Positions 46,874-55,484 of a stretch of 64,000 nt of DNA are shown here, one piece after another. The notes beneath the pieces were generated by a model. That model was not told where the DNA came from. It ran no database searches and saw only the letters and a program-made list of their open reading frames with translations. Position 1 is the first letter of the stretch. Each line of letters starts with the position of its first letter. Position numbers and translations under genes: made by a program. Source of the DNA: Thiohalocapsa sp. (GTDB taxonomy: Bacteria > Pseudomonadota > Gammaproteobacteria > Chromatiales > Chromatiaceae); contig JAIPFF010000009.1 in the NCBI GenBank assembly GCA_021736785.1, positions 1 through 64,000 of the forward strand. Reading direction: 5' to 3'.

Positions 46874-47287
46874 CTAGGGCGCCGGCCGGCGCTCGGCGCA
46901 CCAATCCGCGTATGCACCGTAGAGCGCGATTGCCGGGTCGACGGCGGCGACGACGCGATCCAGATCGATGGTGTCGTAAAGATGGGTCAGGACGTTGCGC
47001 ATGCCGCAGGCGGCGATCAACTGTGCCGCGAGATCGGGCGGCAGCTCAGCGTGCTGCTCCAGCGCCTTGAAGATTTCCCGGTAGCTGGCAGGCAAGGTGT
47101 CGCCGACGCGCTTGAGATACTGCAGTCCCAAGTCCGACGCGCATTCGCAGAGGAGCTGCAGTAACCGCTCGATGGCGTAATGCTCGCGGCGGCGTGCGAT
47201 GTCGTCGAGCGCCGCGTACTGCCCGAGGTCGCTGAGATAGCGGCGCAGAAAACCCAGCTTCCGGTCCCAGACGGCTTCAGGCGTCAT
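46874..47287 (-). CDS. hepT: HepT-like HEPN ribonuclease toxin (DUF86)
   Basis: A 137-residue HepT-family protein: AIERLLQLLCECASDLGLQY, SYREIFKALEQHAELPPDLA and GMRNVLTHLYDTIDLDRV. The RNVLTHLY segment is the RX4HXY RNase motif; its Tyr is the residue AMPylated by MntA in Shewanella. The usual length is 130-140. The gene overlaps the end of the mntA frame by 11 bases. In characterised systems HepT cleaves tRNA or mRNA unless modified. Confidence 0.88.
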   Translation of the reverse strand: MTPEAVWDRKLGFLRRYLSDLGQYAALDDIARRREHYAIERLLQLLCECASDLGLQYLKRVGDTLPASYREIFKALEQHAELPPDLAAQLIAACGMRNVLTHLYDTIDLDRVVAAVDPAIALYGAYADWCAERRPAP

Positions 47288-47714
47288 CGCCGTAGAGCGC
47301 CTCGCGCTGCTGGCGCCTGAACCATTCGCTGTCGGCGAACAGGAAGAAGGCGCGATCCCTTTCCCGGTCGAACAGACTCGGTTCCGTTTCGAAGAGGCAC
47401 CGGCCGTTGCGGAAGATCTCGAATCGGGTGACCGGCGACAGATCCGGGCCGATCATCACGAGGTCGACGGGCTTCGGCGCGGCAGCCGCTTCGAGCTCGG
47501 CCTGCCAGGCCCCGAGGGTCAGCAGATCGGGTGCCGATGCCGGCATGACCGCCAGGTCGATGTCGCGCCCGTCCTTGCCGAGGGCGACGGACCCGAAGAG
47601 CACGACCAGTCGCCAGCCGAACCGGGCGGCCAATGCGGGCACGGCTGCCGCGGCGATTGCGCCGGGTGCCGCCTCGGACGCAGGTGCGCTTGCGGTGTCG
47701 GTGGTTTTCGGCAT
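47277..47714 (-). CDS. mntA: MntA-like nucleotidyltransferase antitoxin
   Basis: A 145-residue nucleotidyltransferase. The nucleotide-binding motif is LVVLFGSVALGKDGRDIDLA, with the third acid in PKPVDLVMIG. The spacing between GS and DID is eight residues rather than the usual ten, a two-residue contraction worth noting. It precedes hepT as in known mntA-hepT pairs and follows the lasso cyclase gene by 121 bases on the same strand. Its alanine-rich N-terminus (about 30 residues) is not part of the conserved domain. Confidence 0.82.
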   Translation of the reverse strand: MPKTTDTASAPASEAAPGAIAAAAVPALAARFGWRLVVLFGSVALGKDGRDIDLAVMPASAPDLLTLGAWQAELEAAAAPKPVDLVMIGPDLSPVTRFEIFRNGRCLFETEPSLFDRERDRAFFLFADSEWFRRQQREALYGDDA

Positions 47715-47835
47715 GACCTGGAGGATGAAGGGCTCCGAGTAGACGCAGCTTTGGCCTATGGTCGATCAATCGTGCGTGCCCGGCAACCGGGGCTTCGACA
47801 TCGACACTTCAGTGTGCGCGACGCCGAGCCGCGCG

Positions 47836-49551
47836 TCAGGCGGTCAGTTGCAGCGGCGCGGGCAGGCCGGTGCGCTCGAGGGCCTGCAGCCAAAGCTCGG
47901 CCTGTATGGCGTTGGTGAATTGGGCCGAGAGCCCCGACGCGCCGACGCGGGCGCGGTCGACTTCCTCCCGCCAGGGGGCCGGGTCGACCCATCCGCGCGC
48001 AACGAGGCGGGGCGCTTCGGTCATGGCCCGATGCCAGCGCCGGCTTTCCATCAGGTGGCGCTCGCGCAGTTCCTGCGCGCTGCCCTTGGAGCGGCGCTCG
48101 CGGACGATCTCGGGCAGCCGATCCGCAAGCGCGCGCCGCTGCAAGGCGCGATCGCCGTCCCAGCCGCGTCGGATACGGAAGTCGAGCCCGAGCATGAGCT
48201 CGACCAGCGGCCGATGATAGAGGGGATGGCGCACGGCTGCGGGCAGCCGCCGATAGAGGCCGCTGTTCTCATGCGCGGCGAGATCGTAGACCGATTCCCA
48301 CAGATACTGGCGGCCGGGCTCGGTGACGCGTGGCGCGAGTTGCGGCACCTCGAGGCAATCCAGTCCGTGCGCCCGTTTGAGGACGTCGGTGAGCCAGCAG
48401 GGTGGCTGCGGGCGCTCCCAGTCCAGTACGCTCAGACCGAGCCGATGCTGGCGCGCGATCGGCAGTGCGAGGTTGGTCAGATAGTGCGTCCAAGGCCGCA
48501 GCCCGCCTTTTGCGTGCGCCCAATCGCGCAGCAGCCGCCAGGCCCGGTAGGGTCGACGCGCCGCAACCGGGTCGGCGAGAAAAGCAGGGCTGATGCCGCC
48601 GAATTCGAAGATGACGTCGCCGGCGGCACCGGTGAGCATGAGGTCCGCGCCCACGGCCCGCTGGCAGGCGTCGATGGCTCGGAACTGATGCGCGAAGAGC
48701 AGGCCCTGCGGCTCCGGCACGAACGCGACATCGTCCTCCAGGATGACTTCGTCGACGTCCATGTTCAGTCGATGCCAGGGCACCGGATGTTGCTTGATGA
48801 CTTCGCCGGCGAACAGTTCGTCGTCTCCGGCGACCCCGCGCGGTGCGACGTAGGTGAGCGCCTCGACCGGGCGCTGTATGGCGCGCAACGTTGTAAAGAC
48901 GGAGGTCGAGTCGAGGCCTCCGGTCAGCTCGCAGAGGATGTTGCCCTGGCCAGGTAGGGTCGACGCGACGGCCTCGTCCAACAGGCGGCGCAACTGCAGC
49001 TCGGGCGCCTCGACGGGGTCGTGCGCGGTTGTAGGCGGCAGCCAAGGCCGGTGCCTGTGCAGGCGGTCGTCCTGCAACGTGAGGTTCCAGCCGTAGCTCA
49101 GCCGCTGCACCCCGCGGAAAGGCGTGAGCCTGTGGTCGTCGTAAGGGGCGCCTAGGTACAGGGCGAAGTAGCGCTCGTCCAGCTCGGCGTCGGGCTCGAC
49201 GGCAAGCAAGAGCTCGAGATCCGAGGCGACGACCAGCGAGGCGCCGCGCTCGGCGTAGAAAAGGTCGTGCAGCCCCAGGGAATCCTGCACCAGCGCGGCG
49301 CGCCGCGCCGCAGCGTCCACCACGACCGCGGCGTACTGCCCGAGCAAGCCGCGGCTGAGCTCGGCGCCGTCGCGCGCGTAGGCGCGGTCCACGGCCTGAT
49401 GGGCATGCTCGGCGTTGGTCTCGTCGGCGACATAGCCGGAGACCGCCACAATGCGCCCGCCGATGCGCCGCGGTGCGGGCCAGGCAGTGACCGTGAAATC
49501 ACGCTTGTCCAGGCGCAGTGCGAAGGGCGACCCTGCAAGCGCTGTCGCCAC
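47836..49551 (-). CDS. Lasso-peptide-type cyclase (asparagine synthetase homologue)
   Basis: A 571-residue two-domain protein like the C enzymes of lasso peptide clusters. The N-terminal glutaminase-like domain (about 1-190) has DSLGLHDLFYAERG but no catalytic N-terminal cysteine. The ATP-pyrophosphatase domain has the PPi loop in CELTGGLDSTSVF, with VAGDDELFAGEVI and LTGAAGDVIFEFGG further on. The enzyme would adenylate an Asp/Glu side chain of the precursor and close the macrolactam. GTG at 49549-49551 was taken as start, four bases after the protease gene's stop; the longer frame overlaps that gene by 140 bases. Asparagine synthetase itself is unlikely because of the missing cysteine and the context. 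Confidence 0.88.
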   Translation of the reverse strand: MATALAGSPFALRLDKRDFTVTAWPAPRRIGGRIVAVSGYVADETNAEHAHQAVDRAYARDGAELSRGLLGQYAAVVVDAAARRAALVQDSLGLHDLFYAERGASLVVASDLELLLAVEPDAELDERYFALYLGAPYDDHRLTPFRGVQRLSYGWNLTLQDDRLHRHRPWLPPTTAHDPVEAPELQLRRLLDEAVASTLPGQGNILCELTGGLDSTSVFTTLRAIQRPVEALTYVAPRGVAGDDELFAGEVIKQHPVPWHRLNMDVDEVILEDDVAFVPEPQGLLFAHQFRAIDACQRAVGADLMLTGAAGDVIFEFGGISPAFLADPVAARRPYRAWRLLRDWAHAKGGLRPWTHYLTNLALPIARQHRLGLSVLDWERPQPPCWLTDVLKRAHGLDCLEVPQLAPRVTEPGRQYLWESVYDLAAHENSGLYRRLPAAVRHPLYHRPLVELMLGLDFRIRRGWDGDRALQRRALADRLPEIVRERRSKGSAQELRERHLMESRRWHRAMTEAPRLVARGWVDPAPWREEVDRARVGASGLSAQFTNAIQAELWLQALERTGLPAPLQLTA

Positions 49552-49555
49552 GCGG

Positions 49556-50209
49556 TCAGCCGATCTGTGCGATTGGCGTCCGTCCGCGGGGCGCCCGTGC
49601 GCCGGCGGGCGGTCGATTCCGCGCGTCGCGTTCCAGCAGCGGTGTCCCCCGGTGCTCGACCCATGCATGCGCATCGAACGGAAAACGCCCGACACCGATC
49701 ACATGGCGGACCTCATGGCCCAGGCAGCGCAGGTAGACATAGAGGGCAAGCGAGCGGGGCAGGCAATCGCGATCGGCGCGCCGAGAAGGGACAAGCGCTT
49801 CGACGGCAATGAACCGCCGCAAATCGGCCTCTAGGGATGCGCTCGGCGGTCGGCCGGGCAGCGATACGGCCGCGGCCCAGTCGTAGGCCGAGGCAAATCC
49901 GTGCCGCGCGATTCGCAAACGCACGCCCAAGAGCGCGAATAGTGCGAGGCTGTAACGGTTGATGCGCGCCAGTCGGCAAATGGGCCCGCTGTTGCGCTCC
50001 GACGGCGCAGGCGTCGCGGTGCCGCCGAGCCATCCCCGTTCGCGCAAATCCGCCAGCAACCGGGGGCTCGCTTCGCCGTCTTCGTCGGCAACGCGCATCC
50101 ATTGCCGGGAGGTTTCCGGATCGAGCGCGAAATAAGCGCCACGCGCGATGTCGAGTACGACGACGACATCGTCGATGTGGCACCAGCGGATGCGCGTGGA
50201 CAGGCGCAT
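49556..50209 (-). CDS. Lasso peptide B protein (fused RRE and transglutaminase-like protease)
   Basis: A 217-residue fusion. Residues 1-85 form a PqqD-like recognition element (CHIDDVVVVLDIARGAYFAL ... ADLRERGWLG) that would bind the leader peptide. Residues about 90-200 form the transglutaminase-like cysteine protease: the active Cys is in RDCLPRSLALYVYL, the His in FDAHAWVEHRG. It would cut the leader from the core peptide. The C-terminus after HAWVEHRG is arginine/proline-rich and lacks the usual ending. Eleven bases separate it from the precursor gene. Confidence 0.88.
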   Translation of the reverse strand: MRLSTRIRWCHIDDVVVVLDIARGAYFALDPETSRQWMRVADEDGEASPRLLADLRERGWLGGTATPAPSERNSGPICRLARINRYSLALFALLGVRLRIARHGFASAYDWAAAVSLPGRPPSASLEADLRRFIAVEALVPSRRADRDCLPRSLALYVYLRCLGHEVRHVIGVGRFPFDAHAWVEHRGTPLLERDARNRPPAGARAPRGRTPIAQIG

Positions 50210-50220
50210 CGGCTCGCTTG

Positions 50221-50415
50221 CTACTCTTTAGGGCTTTCGCTCGCGTACTTGAGCCGGTTGATCGATCCGCCGTCCTCTTTGTCGCCACGGGGCTGCTTGC
50301 CGGTGATGTCGAGGACGGAGCCAATCTCGACGATTACCGGGGACCGGGCCTCGGCATCCGAGGTTGCCTCGGTGACGTCTTGGGAATTGGCTTCGGTGTC
50401 TTGGTGTAGGGACAT
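50221..50415 (-). CDS. Putative lasso-type RiPP precursor peptide
   Basis: A 64-residue peptide directly upstream of the B and C genes. The leader (1 to about 38) is acidic and contains SPVIVEIGSVLDIT, fitting the PxLxxxG pattern recognised by RRE domains, and ends in the threonine expected near the cleavage site. The candidate core begins at Gly39 (GKQPRGDKEDGGSIN...), with Asp or Glu at positions 7 and 9 suitable for a 7- or 9-residue macrolactam ring and a tail of 15 or more residues. The expected Thr at -2 is here at -1 if Gly is first; starting at Lys40 restores -2 and gives 8- or 9-residue rings. The core resembles no lasso peptide I can name. Confidence 0.72.
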   Translation of the reverse strand: MSLHQDTEANSQDVTEATSDAEARSPVIVEIGSVLDITGKQPRGDKEDGGSINRLKYASESPKE

Positions 50416-50825
50416 TGATCGAACCTCGCCTGTATTTGTGCTGACCAAGGCCGCGGACACGAGGCGATGTTGCCCGACAGCAGACCTGCGACCGAATCCG
50501 GAGTCTATGGATGGCCGCGCGCCGGGGTCAAGCTTGTCGGGCAAATGGTAGACAAACTTCTCTCGGCGCGGTCCCAATGCTGCGAACGAAGGTACATATG
50601 GAATTTCAAGGCCGTTTCGGCGCGGTACTGTGCCGGCGAGCGCGCATCGTTGTCGCGCCGAGCAAAGCCGTGTGTCTATGGGGAGCGAAAGTTCCGGTCG
50701 GGTCCGGGGCCAGCCAACCCTCCGTGTCGTGTGTGCGTAATGGCCATTCGCGATGTCATCGAAGCAGGCAGGCGATACCGGCGCGGCGCCCGGGGATGCC
50801 GGCGCGGGCCGGGCAGCGAGGCGGC
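50416..50825. other. Region upstream of the RiPP operon
   Basis: These 410 bases lie between the RiPP precursor start and the end of the DUF2459-like lipoprotein gene. The precursor frame is open through the region, but the translated part is arginine/proline-rich and has no RiPP or protein-family features. The promoter of the RiPP operon should lie here; I see no clear -35/-10 pair or operator. Confidence 0.45.
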
Positions 50826-51545
50826 TCATTTCGCGCCGGGCGCGGCGAGCCGCCAGCTCGATAACGTCGGTTGCCCGCGAATGGTACAGCCGAGCGCGGT
50901 GAGCCAGTCTGCGACCATACGATTGGAGTTGTGGTCGAGCGTATAAGGCTTGGGGTCGCGGACGAACTCCAGTCCGAACCAGGGGCTATAGACCTTGGTG
51001 TCGATCGCGGCCTCGAAGCGGCGCTCCAGTGTCTCCCGCAGCGCGGTGACGCGCGCCCGCTCGACGTCGATCGCAAGTCTTTCGACCACCGGAACCTTCA
51101 GTAGCCCGGGTAGCCTCTCGGATTCGGGCGCGACCGGCAGCGCCTCGCGTCCGAGCGCCGCCGGCGTGGGTCGAAGCAACGCGCGCGCCCCGGTTCCCGG
51201 GTCGGTTCGGCGCATCACGTAGTAGTCCCAATCACCGTAGGAATAGCGCAGCGCGCCGTCCGCCGCATCGGGAAGCACGAGGCTGGAGTGGCGCCCGTGA
51301 TCGAGCACCACCACGCCCACGGGCTCGACGGGCGACGACGGCGGCACGATAGTCGCGCTGCATGCCCCGAGTAAAACGGCCGCCAGCGCCGTCGCCGCCA
51401 ACCTGCCGCGGGTGCGAGTATGCGCGGGGCGCTGCCCGAGCGCCGCGGGCGAGCGGGCGGCGGCGGGCTTGGCGGGCTGGACGCGCCTGATCCCTCCGCT
51501 TTCGAGGTTGCCCATGCCGGATCGATCGCTGGCGGGTTGCTGCAT
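50826..51545 (-). CDS. Lipoprotein of DUF2459/TIGR02117 type
   Basis: Up to 239 residues. A lipobox LLGAC after a basic n-region (TRGRLAATALAAVLLGACSA) predicts a membrane-anchored lipoprotein. The mature domain has VVVLDHGRHSSLVLP and LRYSYGDWDYYVMRR, resembling DUF2459 proteins, with a histidine/aspartate-rich possible active site, and ends DHNSNRMVADWLTALGC, recalling NlpC-like or permuted papain folds. Function unknown. Starts at 51545 or 51515 are both possible and leave a long n-region. Not obviously part of the RiPP cluster. Confidence 0.6.
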   Translation of the reverse strand: MQQPASDRSGMGNLESGGIRRVQPAKPAAARSPAALGQRPAHTRTRGRLAATALAAVLLGACSATIVPPSSPVEPVGVVVLDHGRHSSLVLPDAADGALRYSYGDWDYYVMRRTDPGTGARALLRPTPAALGREALPVAPESERLPGLLKVPVVERLAIDVERARVTALRETLERRFEAAIDTKVYSPWFGLEFVRDPKPYTLDHNSNRMVADWLTALGCTIRGQPTLSSWRLAAPGAK

Positions 51546-51893
51546 CGGTGCCTCTGCGAGTCGGGTGCGTTGCACGCATTCGATGAATCTGGCCTTGTCC
51601 CGCGTCGGTGTACAAGTCACGCGCTGCCTCGAGGAGCCGGAAAGGATTCCCCCGGGCGCAACCGCTTGATGTGAGGCCCGAGAGCGCGCAGAGTTCGTCG
51701 AACGCGACCGCTTCTTCGCGCTCCAACGGGAGATGCCGCCAAGTGGGCTTTCCGCGAAAGGGCTGCTGGCGCAACCAAAGGCGCCGGGGCGGTTTTCCTG
51801 CCCCGGGCTTTCTCCGCCTTTCGCCGTAGATCCGCTGTTCAGGTCGCTTGTGTCATTCACGTCGTTGATAAGAACTCAGAGTAGGCGGTCTTT
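51546..51893. other. Divergent gap, lipoprotein / ybaN
   Basis: About 350 bases with promoters of two diverging genes presumably inside. No gene or repeat recognised; the minus frame stays open through it but without protein-like features. Confidence 0.45.
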
Positions 51894-52253
51894 ATGGCGC
51901 GTTTGATGGCACTGATTCTCGCCTACTTTTTTCTGGGTCTTGCGATGGCCGGTGTGTTTTTGCCCGGGCTGCCGACTGTTCCGTTCCTGCTGTTGGCGGC
52001 ATGGTTCGCCGCAAGAGGCTCGGATCGGCTGCATAAATGGTTGTATGAGCATCCGCATTTCGGCAAGTTGCTTGTCGATTGGGAGCAGTCGAGAGCGATC
52101 TCGCGCAGAAGCAAAATCATCGCGGTTGTCATGCTGATTGCCAGTTGGGTCGTTATGTACCATCAGTTGGACAATGTCCTGGTGGTTGGGGGAAGTGCTC
52201 TGTTCTTTATCGCACTGGCGACCTATCTGGTCACCAGGCCGACGGCTGAATAG
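51894..52253 (+). CDS. ybaN: YbaN-family inner membrane protein (DUF454)
   Basis: A 119-residue protein with the DUF454 layout: first helix LILAYFFLGLAMAGVFLPGL, then the family signature PTVPFLLLAAWFAARGSDRL and HKWLYEHPHFGKLLVDWE, and two more helices near 75-110. Function of the family is unknown. Base composition is noticeably less GC-rich than the neighbours (for example TTTTTTCTGGGTCTTGCG near the start), a possible sign of transfer. Confidence 0.88.
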   Translation: MARLMALILAYFFLGLAMAGVFLPGLPTVPFLLLAAWFAARGSDRLHKWLYEHPHFGKLLVDWEQSRAISRRSKIIAVVMLIASWVVMYHQLDNVLVVGGSALFFIALATYLVTRPTAE

Positions 52254-52678
52254 GCGCCCGAAGATGGAAGATTCGATGACGGGGAGGAGGGCGCGTGACG
52301 AGGTTCCGGACCCGGTGAGCGTTTGCCGGCCGAGTTTTGTGCCGGTGCATGGGGGTGCTTCGACCTAGGGACCTGCGTACGAACAACGGGGCCGGAGTCA
52401 AGTACGCTTTCCGATGGGGCATGGTTTCGCTGGATTGCGCGATTTCGGTGCGGTTCTTCGCTATTGTTCGGATACTTCGCAGTATCCGCAGGTCTTCCGA
52501 ATAAAAGCTCCGCGGCGGGCGCGGGTGAGTGCGGGTATCATCGGACACGGGTCACCCGCACGAGATCCGATGGGGACCGAAAGTGTCCCGAGACCAGCCC
52601 AGCGCGCGCCGGTCTCGTTTCGTGCCGAGTCCCGCAATTCCCACCCTGGCCGACCGCCCACTCACGGGAGCCGTATCC
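52254..52678. other. Gene-free stretch before the DUF4914 gene, with one hairpin
   Basis: Within these 425 bases, CGGATAC (52469-52475) and GTATCCG (52482-52488) form a perfect 7-bp stem around TTCGCA, with no T-tail. Otherwise I see no gene or repeat. The promoter and CGGGAG ribosome-binding site of the next gene lie toward the right end. Confidence 0.5.
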
Positions 52679-54583
52679 ATGAGTATTCCGACGCGCCGCT
52701 TGCTTGATCTTCCTTTGCCTCCGGAGACGATCGATCTGCTCACCGCCGCCCCGAGCCTGATGGTGGCGGGATCGCACGAGGAGTTGATGGCGCTCGCCGT
52801 GCGCGATGCGCCCGACGGCGTGCAGGAGGTCGCCTACGACGTACCGGGGAAGGGCCGGGTGGTCGAGGCGACAGTGTGCCGCACCCGCAACGGCATTTGC
52901 GCGAACTATCTCGAGCCTTATATGCGCCGGCGCGACCCGGACTGCATGGTGATCGGCGACGACCGCCCGACGGACAAGGAGACCTACGGGGAACGCTTCG
53001 GCGCGTCGTTCGATCCGGTGCGCGAGGCCACCTTCGCCTGGCTGCGGACCCAGCCGCTCGCCGCCTTTGCGTTTTACGCCGGACTGCCGAGCCAAGGGAC
53101 GCAGGCGTTGGTGATCGCGCCGGACAACGCGGGCTTTTTCGCGCTCGGTCTCGCGCTGCTGCAGGGCATCGTGCCGGAAGATGAGCTGCCGGATGACTTC
53201 GCGCCCAAGGCCATCATCTACGTGGCGCCGCCGTTCCGGCACACCCACTTCGACGGCAAGCAAGTGGTGGTGCATAACCGCACGGACGTTCTGCACGAGC
53301 TGTTCAGCTACAACCTGTATCCCGGACCGAGCGCCAAGAAAGGCGTCTACGGCGTGCTGCTGAATATCGGCGAGGAAGAGCGCTGGGTCACCATGCACTG
53401 CGCGACGGTGCAGGTCGTCACCCCGTACGAGAACAAGGTGGTCATTACCCACGAGGGCGCGAGCGGCGGCGGCAAGAGCGAGATGCTGGAGTACGCCCAC
53501 CGTCAGCCGGACGGCACGCTGCTGATCGGCCGCAACCTGTTGACCGGCGAGGAGCGCACCCTGACCCTGCCGCGGGGCTGCGACCTGCGCCCGGTCACGG
53601 ACGATATGGCCCTCTGCCATCCGTCCCTGGAGAAGGGCAAGGGCAAGCTGTCCCTAATGGACGCGGAGGACGCCTGGTTCGTGCGCTGCAATCACATCGA
53701 CCGTTACGGTGTCGATCCGCACATCGAGGCGCTGACCGTCCACCCGCCGGTGCCGCTGCTGTTCCTGAACATCGACGGCCGCCCGGGCGCGACCACGCTG
53801 CTGTGGGAGCACATCGAAGACAGCCCCGGCCAGCCATGTCCGAATCCGCGCGTGATCATCCCACGCAACAGTATTCCCGACGTGGTGCGCGGGGCGGTGG
53901 ACGTGGATGTGCGCAGCATGGGGGTGCGCACGCCGCCCTGTACGGCGGAGCGGCCGAGCTACGGCATCATCGGCCTGTTCCATCTCCTGCCGCCCGCGCT
54001 GGCCTGGCTGTGGCGCCTGGTGGCCCCACGCGGGCACGCCAACCCGAGCATCGTCGAAACGGAGGGCATGACCTCCGAAGGCGTGGGCTCCTATTGGCCC
54101 TTCGCGACCGGGCGCATGGTCGATCACGCCAATCTGCTGCTGAACCAGATCATCGAGACCCCCGAGGTGCGCTACGTATTGATCCCCAACCAGCATATCG
54201 GCGCCTGGGACGTGGGCTTCATGCCCCAGTGGATCACCCGCGAGTACCTGGCCCGCCGAGGCGGCGCCCGCTTTGCCGCCAACCGCATGCGACCCTCCCG
54301 CTGTTCGCTGCTGGGCTATACCCCCGGCAGCATCATCGTCGAAGGCAGCACGGTCGGGTCCTGGTTCTTCGAGGTGGACCATCAACCCGAGGTCGGCCGG
54401 GAGGCCTACGACCAGGGTGCCGCGATCCTGACCGAATACTTCCATCGTGAGCTATCCGAGTTCCTCGGGCCGGATCTGCTGCCCACCGGCCGGCGCATCA
54501 TCGAGTGCTGCCTGTCCGGCGGAACGCTGGAGGACTACGTGCGGCTGCTCGACCAGCCCTTCCTCGAGCCGGACGACCACTGA
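52679..54583 (+). CDS. DUF4914 family protein with PEPCK-like P-loop
   Basis: A 634-residue soluble protein matching DUF4914. A kinase-1a type P-loop, HEGASGGGKSEML, lies at about residues 258-268 (Lys266) and resembles that of phosphoenolpyruvate carboxykinases and HPr kinases. Downstream are VRCNHIDRYGVDP, PLLFLNIDGRPGATTLLWEH and NIDG/PNQHIGAWDVGFMPQW segments. The fold suggests a nucleotide-dependent kinase or carboxykinase-like enzyme of unknown substrate. The start ATG 52679 follows CGGGAG; the in-frame upstream stretch is not protein-like. It is followed after 10 bases by a kinase-like gene, which suggests a functional pair. Confidence 0.8.
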   Translation: MSIPTRRLLDLPLPPETIDLLTAAPSLMVAGSHEELMALAVRDAPDGVQEVAYDVPGKGRVVEATVCRTRNGICANYLEPYMRRRDPDCMVIGDDRPTDKETYGERFGASFDPVREATFAWLRTQPLAAFAFYAGLPSQGTQALVIAPDNAGFFALGLALLQGIVPEDELPDDFAPKAIIYVAPPFRHTHFDGKQVVVHNRTDVLHELFSYNLYPGPSAKKGVYGVLLNIGEEERWVTMHCATVQVVTPYENKVVITHEGASGGGKSEMLEYAHRQPDGTLLIGRNLLTGEERTLTLPRGCDLRPVTDDMALCHPSLEKGKGKLSLMDAEDAWFVRCNHIDRYGVDPHIEALTVHPPVPLLFLNIDGRPGATTLLWEHIEDSPGQPCPNPRVIIPRNSIPDVVRGAVDVDVRSMGVRTPPCTAERPSYGIIGLFHLLPPALAWLWRLVAPRGHANPSIVETEGMTSEGVGSYWPFATGRMVDHANLLLNQIIETPEVRYVLIPNQHIGAWDVGFMPQWITREYLARRGGARFAANRMRPSRCSLLGYTPGSIIVEGSTVGSWFFEVDHQPEVGREAYDQGAAILTEYFHRELSEFLGPDLLPTGRRIIECCLSGGTLEDYVRLLDQPFLEPDDH

Positions 54584-54593
54584 GGGGGCAGCA

Positions 54594-55484
54594 TTGGAGC
54601 AGTTCGACGCCAGGCTCCACGGGCACCGCCGGCGCGCCTTCGATGCCGTGCCGAAGGCACTGCACCGGCGGGTTTTCGGCGTCGATTACCTGCAACTGCG
54701 CGGGCGGCAGTCCGGCGATCTCTACGTCACCCGCCACGGTTGGCCGGTGCTGGACTCCATCGAGCCCTCCCAGTGGTTCGTCGGCGAGCGCCTGCGCAAG
54801 ATCGGCCGCCAACTCGCCGGGGCAACCGGAGCCGTGTATCGGGTGCCGGTACCCCACCGCACCCGTGAAAAGTTCGCTCTGGTGGTGAAGTTCAGCCGCT
54901 TTGCGCAGGAGGCGCTGGTGTCCATCGCGCCGGACGCGGTCATGGACTGGGCCGAGCGCGACCGCATTGCCGCGAGCGAATTCCTGTCGCCGTTCGAGGA
55001 GTTCGCCCACGTCGAGCGCCTACGTGCCCGGGCCGGCGCCCGCATCCCGACAAAGGCGCCGCTCGCCATCTACTCCCCGTCCACCCGCTACCTCGACTGG
55101 CAGCTCGGCCGGCGCAGCCACCGGCGCTGGTGGTACGACCGCGTGCTGGCGGAAGACCAAGCCGATCAACCCGAGGATGCGCGCATCGCCTATGGATGGG
55201 AACGGATGTATATCCTGCTCTATCGCTGGATCGACGGCATCGACGCCGAGACGGCCCATCAGCAGGGCTATCTGACGGAGCCCGAGTTGCGGGATCTGTC
55301 CGAAGCCGCGCGACAAGACCTCCGAGGGCTCGGCTGGGACGTGCTCGATCACAAGCCCAGGCATCTCATCGTGCGTCCCGCGCCGGACCCGGGCCGGCTG
55401 ATGTGGCGGGGCGGACGGATCCTCTGGGCCTTGGTCGACTACGAGCTGCTCGTGCCCTATCCGGCGGCGGGCGCCGCGGCATAG
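54594..55484 (+). CDS. Degenerate protein-kinase-like protein paired with DUF4914
   Basis: A 296-residue protein beginning with TTG at 54594 behind GAGGGGG. I do not recognise a named family, but elements of a protein-kinase-like fold appear in order: a possible ATP-anchoring lysine in FALVVKFSRF (Lys99), a catalytic-loop-like WDVLDHKPRHLIVR (about 248-261), and a DFG-like VDYELL (Asp282). The glycine-rich loop is not obvious and the HxD is altered, so it may be a pseudokinase or small-molecule kinase. The close spacing with the DUF4914 gene indicates an operon. Confidence 0.65.
   Translation: MEQFDARLHGHRRRAFDAVPKALHRRVFGVDYLQLRGRQSGDLYVTRHGWPVLDSIEPSQWFVGERLRKIGRQLAGATGAVYRVPVPHRTREKFALVVKFSRFAQEALVSIAPDAVMDWAERDRIAASEFLSPFEEFAHVERLRARAGARIPTKAPLAIYSPSTRYLDWQLGRRSHRRWWYDRVLAEDQADQPEDARIAYGWERMYILLYRWIDGIDAETAHQQGYLTEPELRDLSEAARQDLRGLGWDVLDHKPRHLIVRPAPDPGRLMWRGGRILWALVDYELLVPYPAAGAAA

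Noticed and set aside
47836..49551. True asparagine synthetase
   Set aside because: The N-terminal catalytic cysteine is absent and the gene follows a RiPP precursor and RRE-protease gene.
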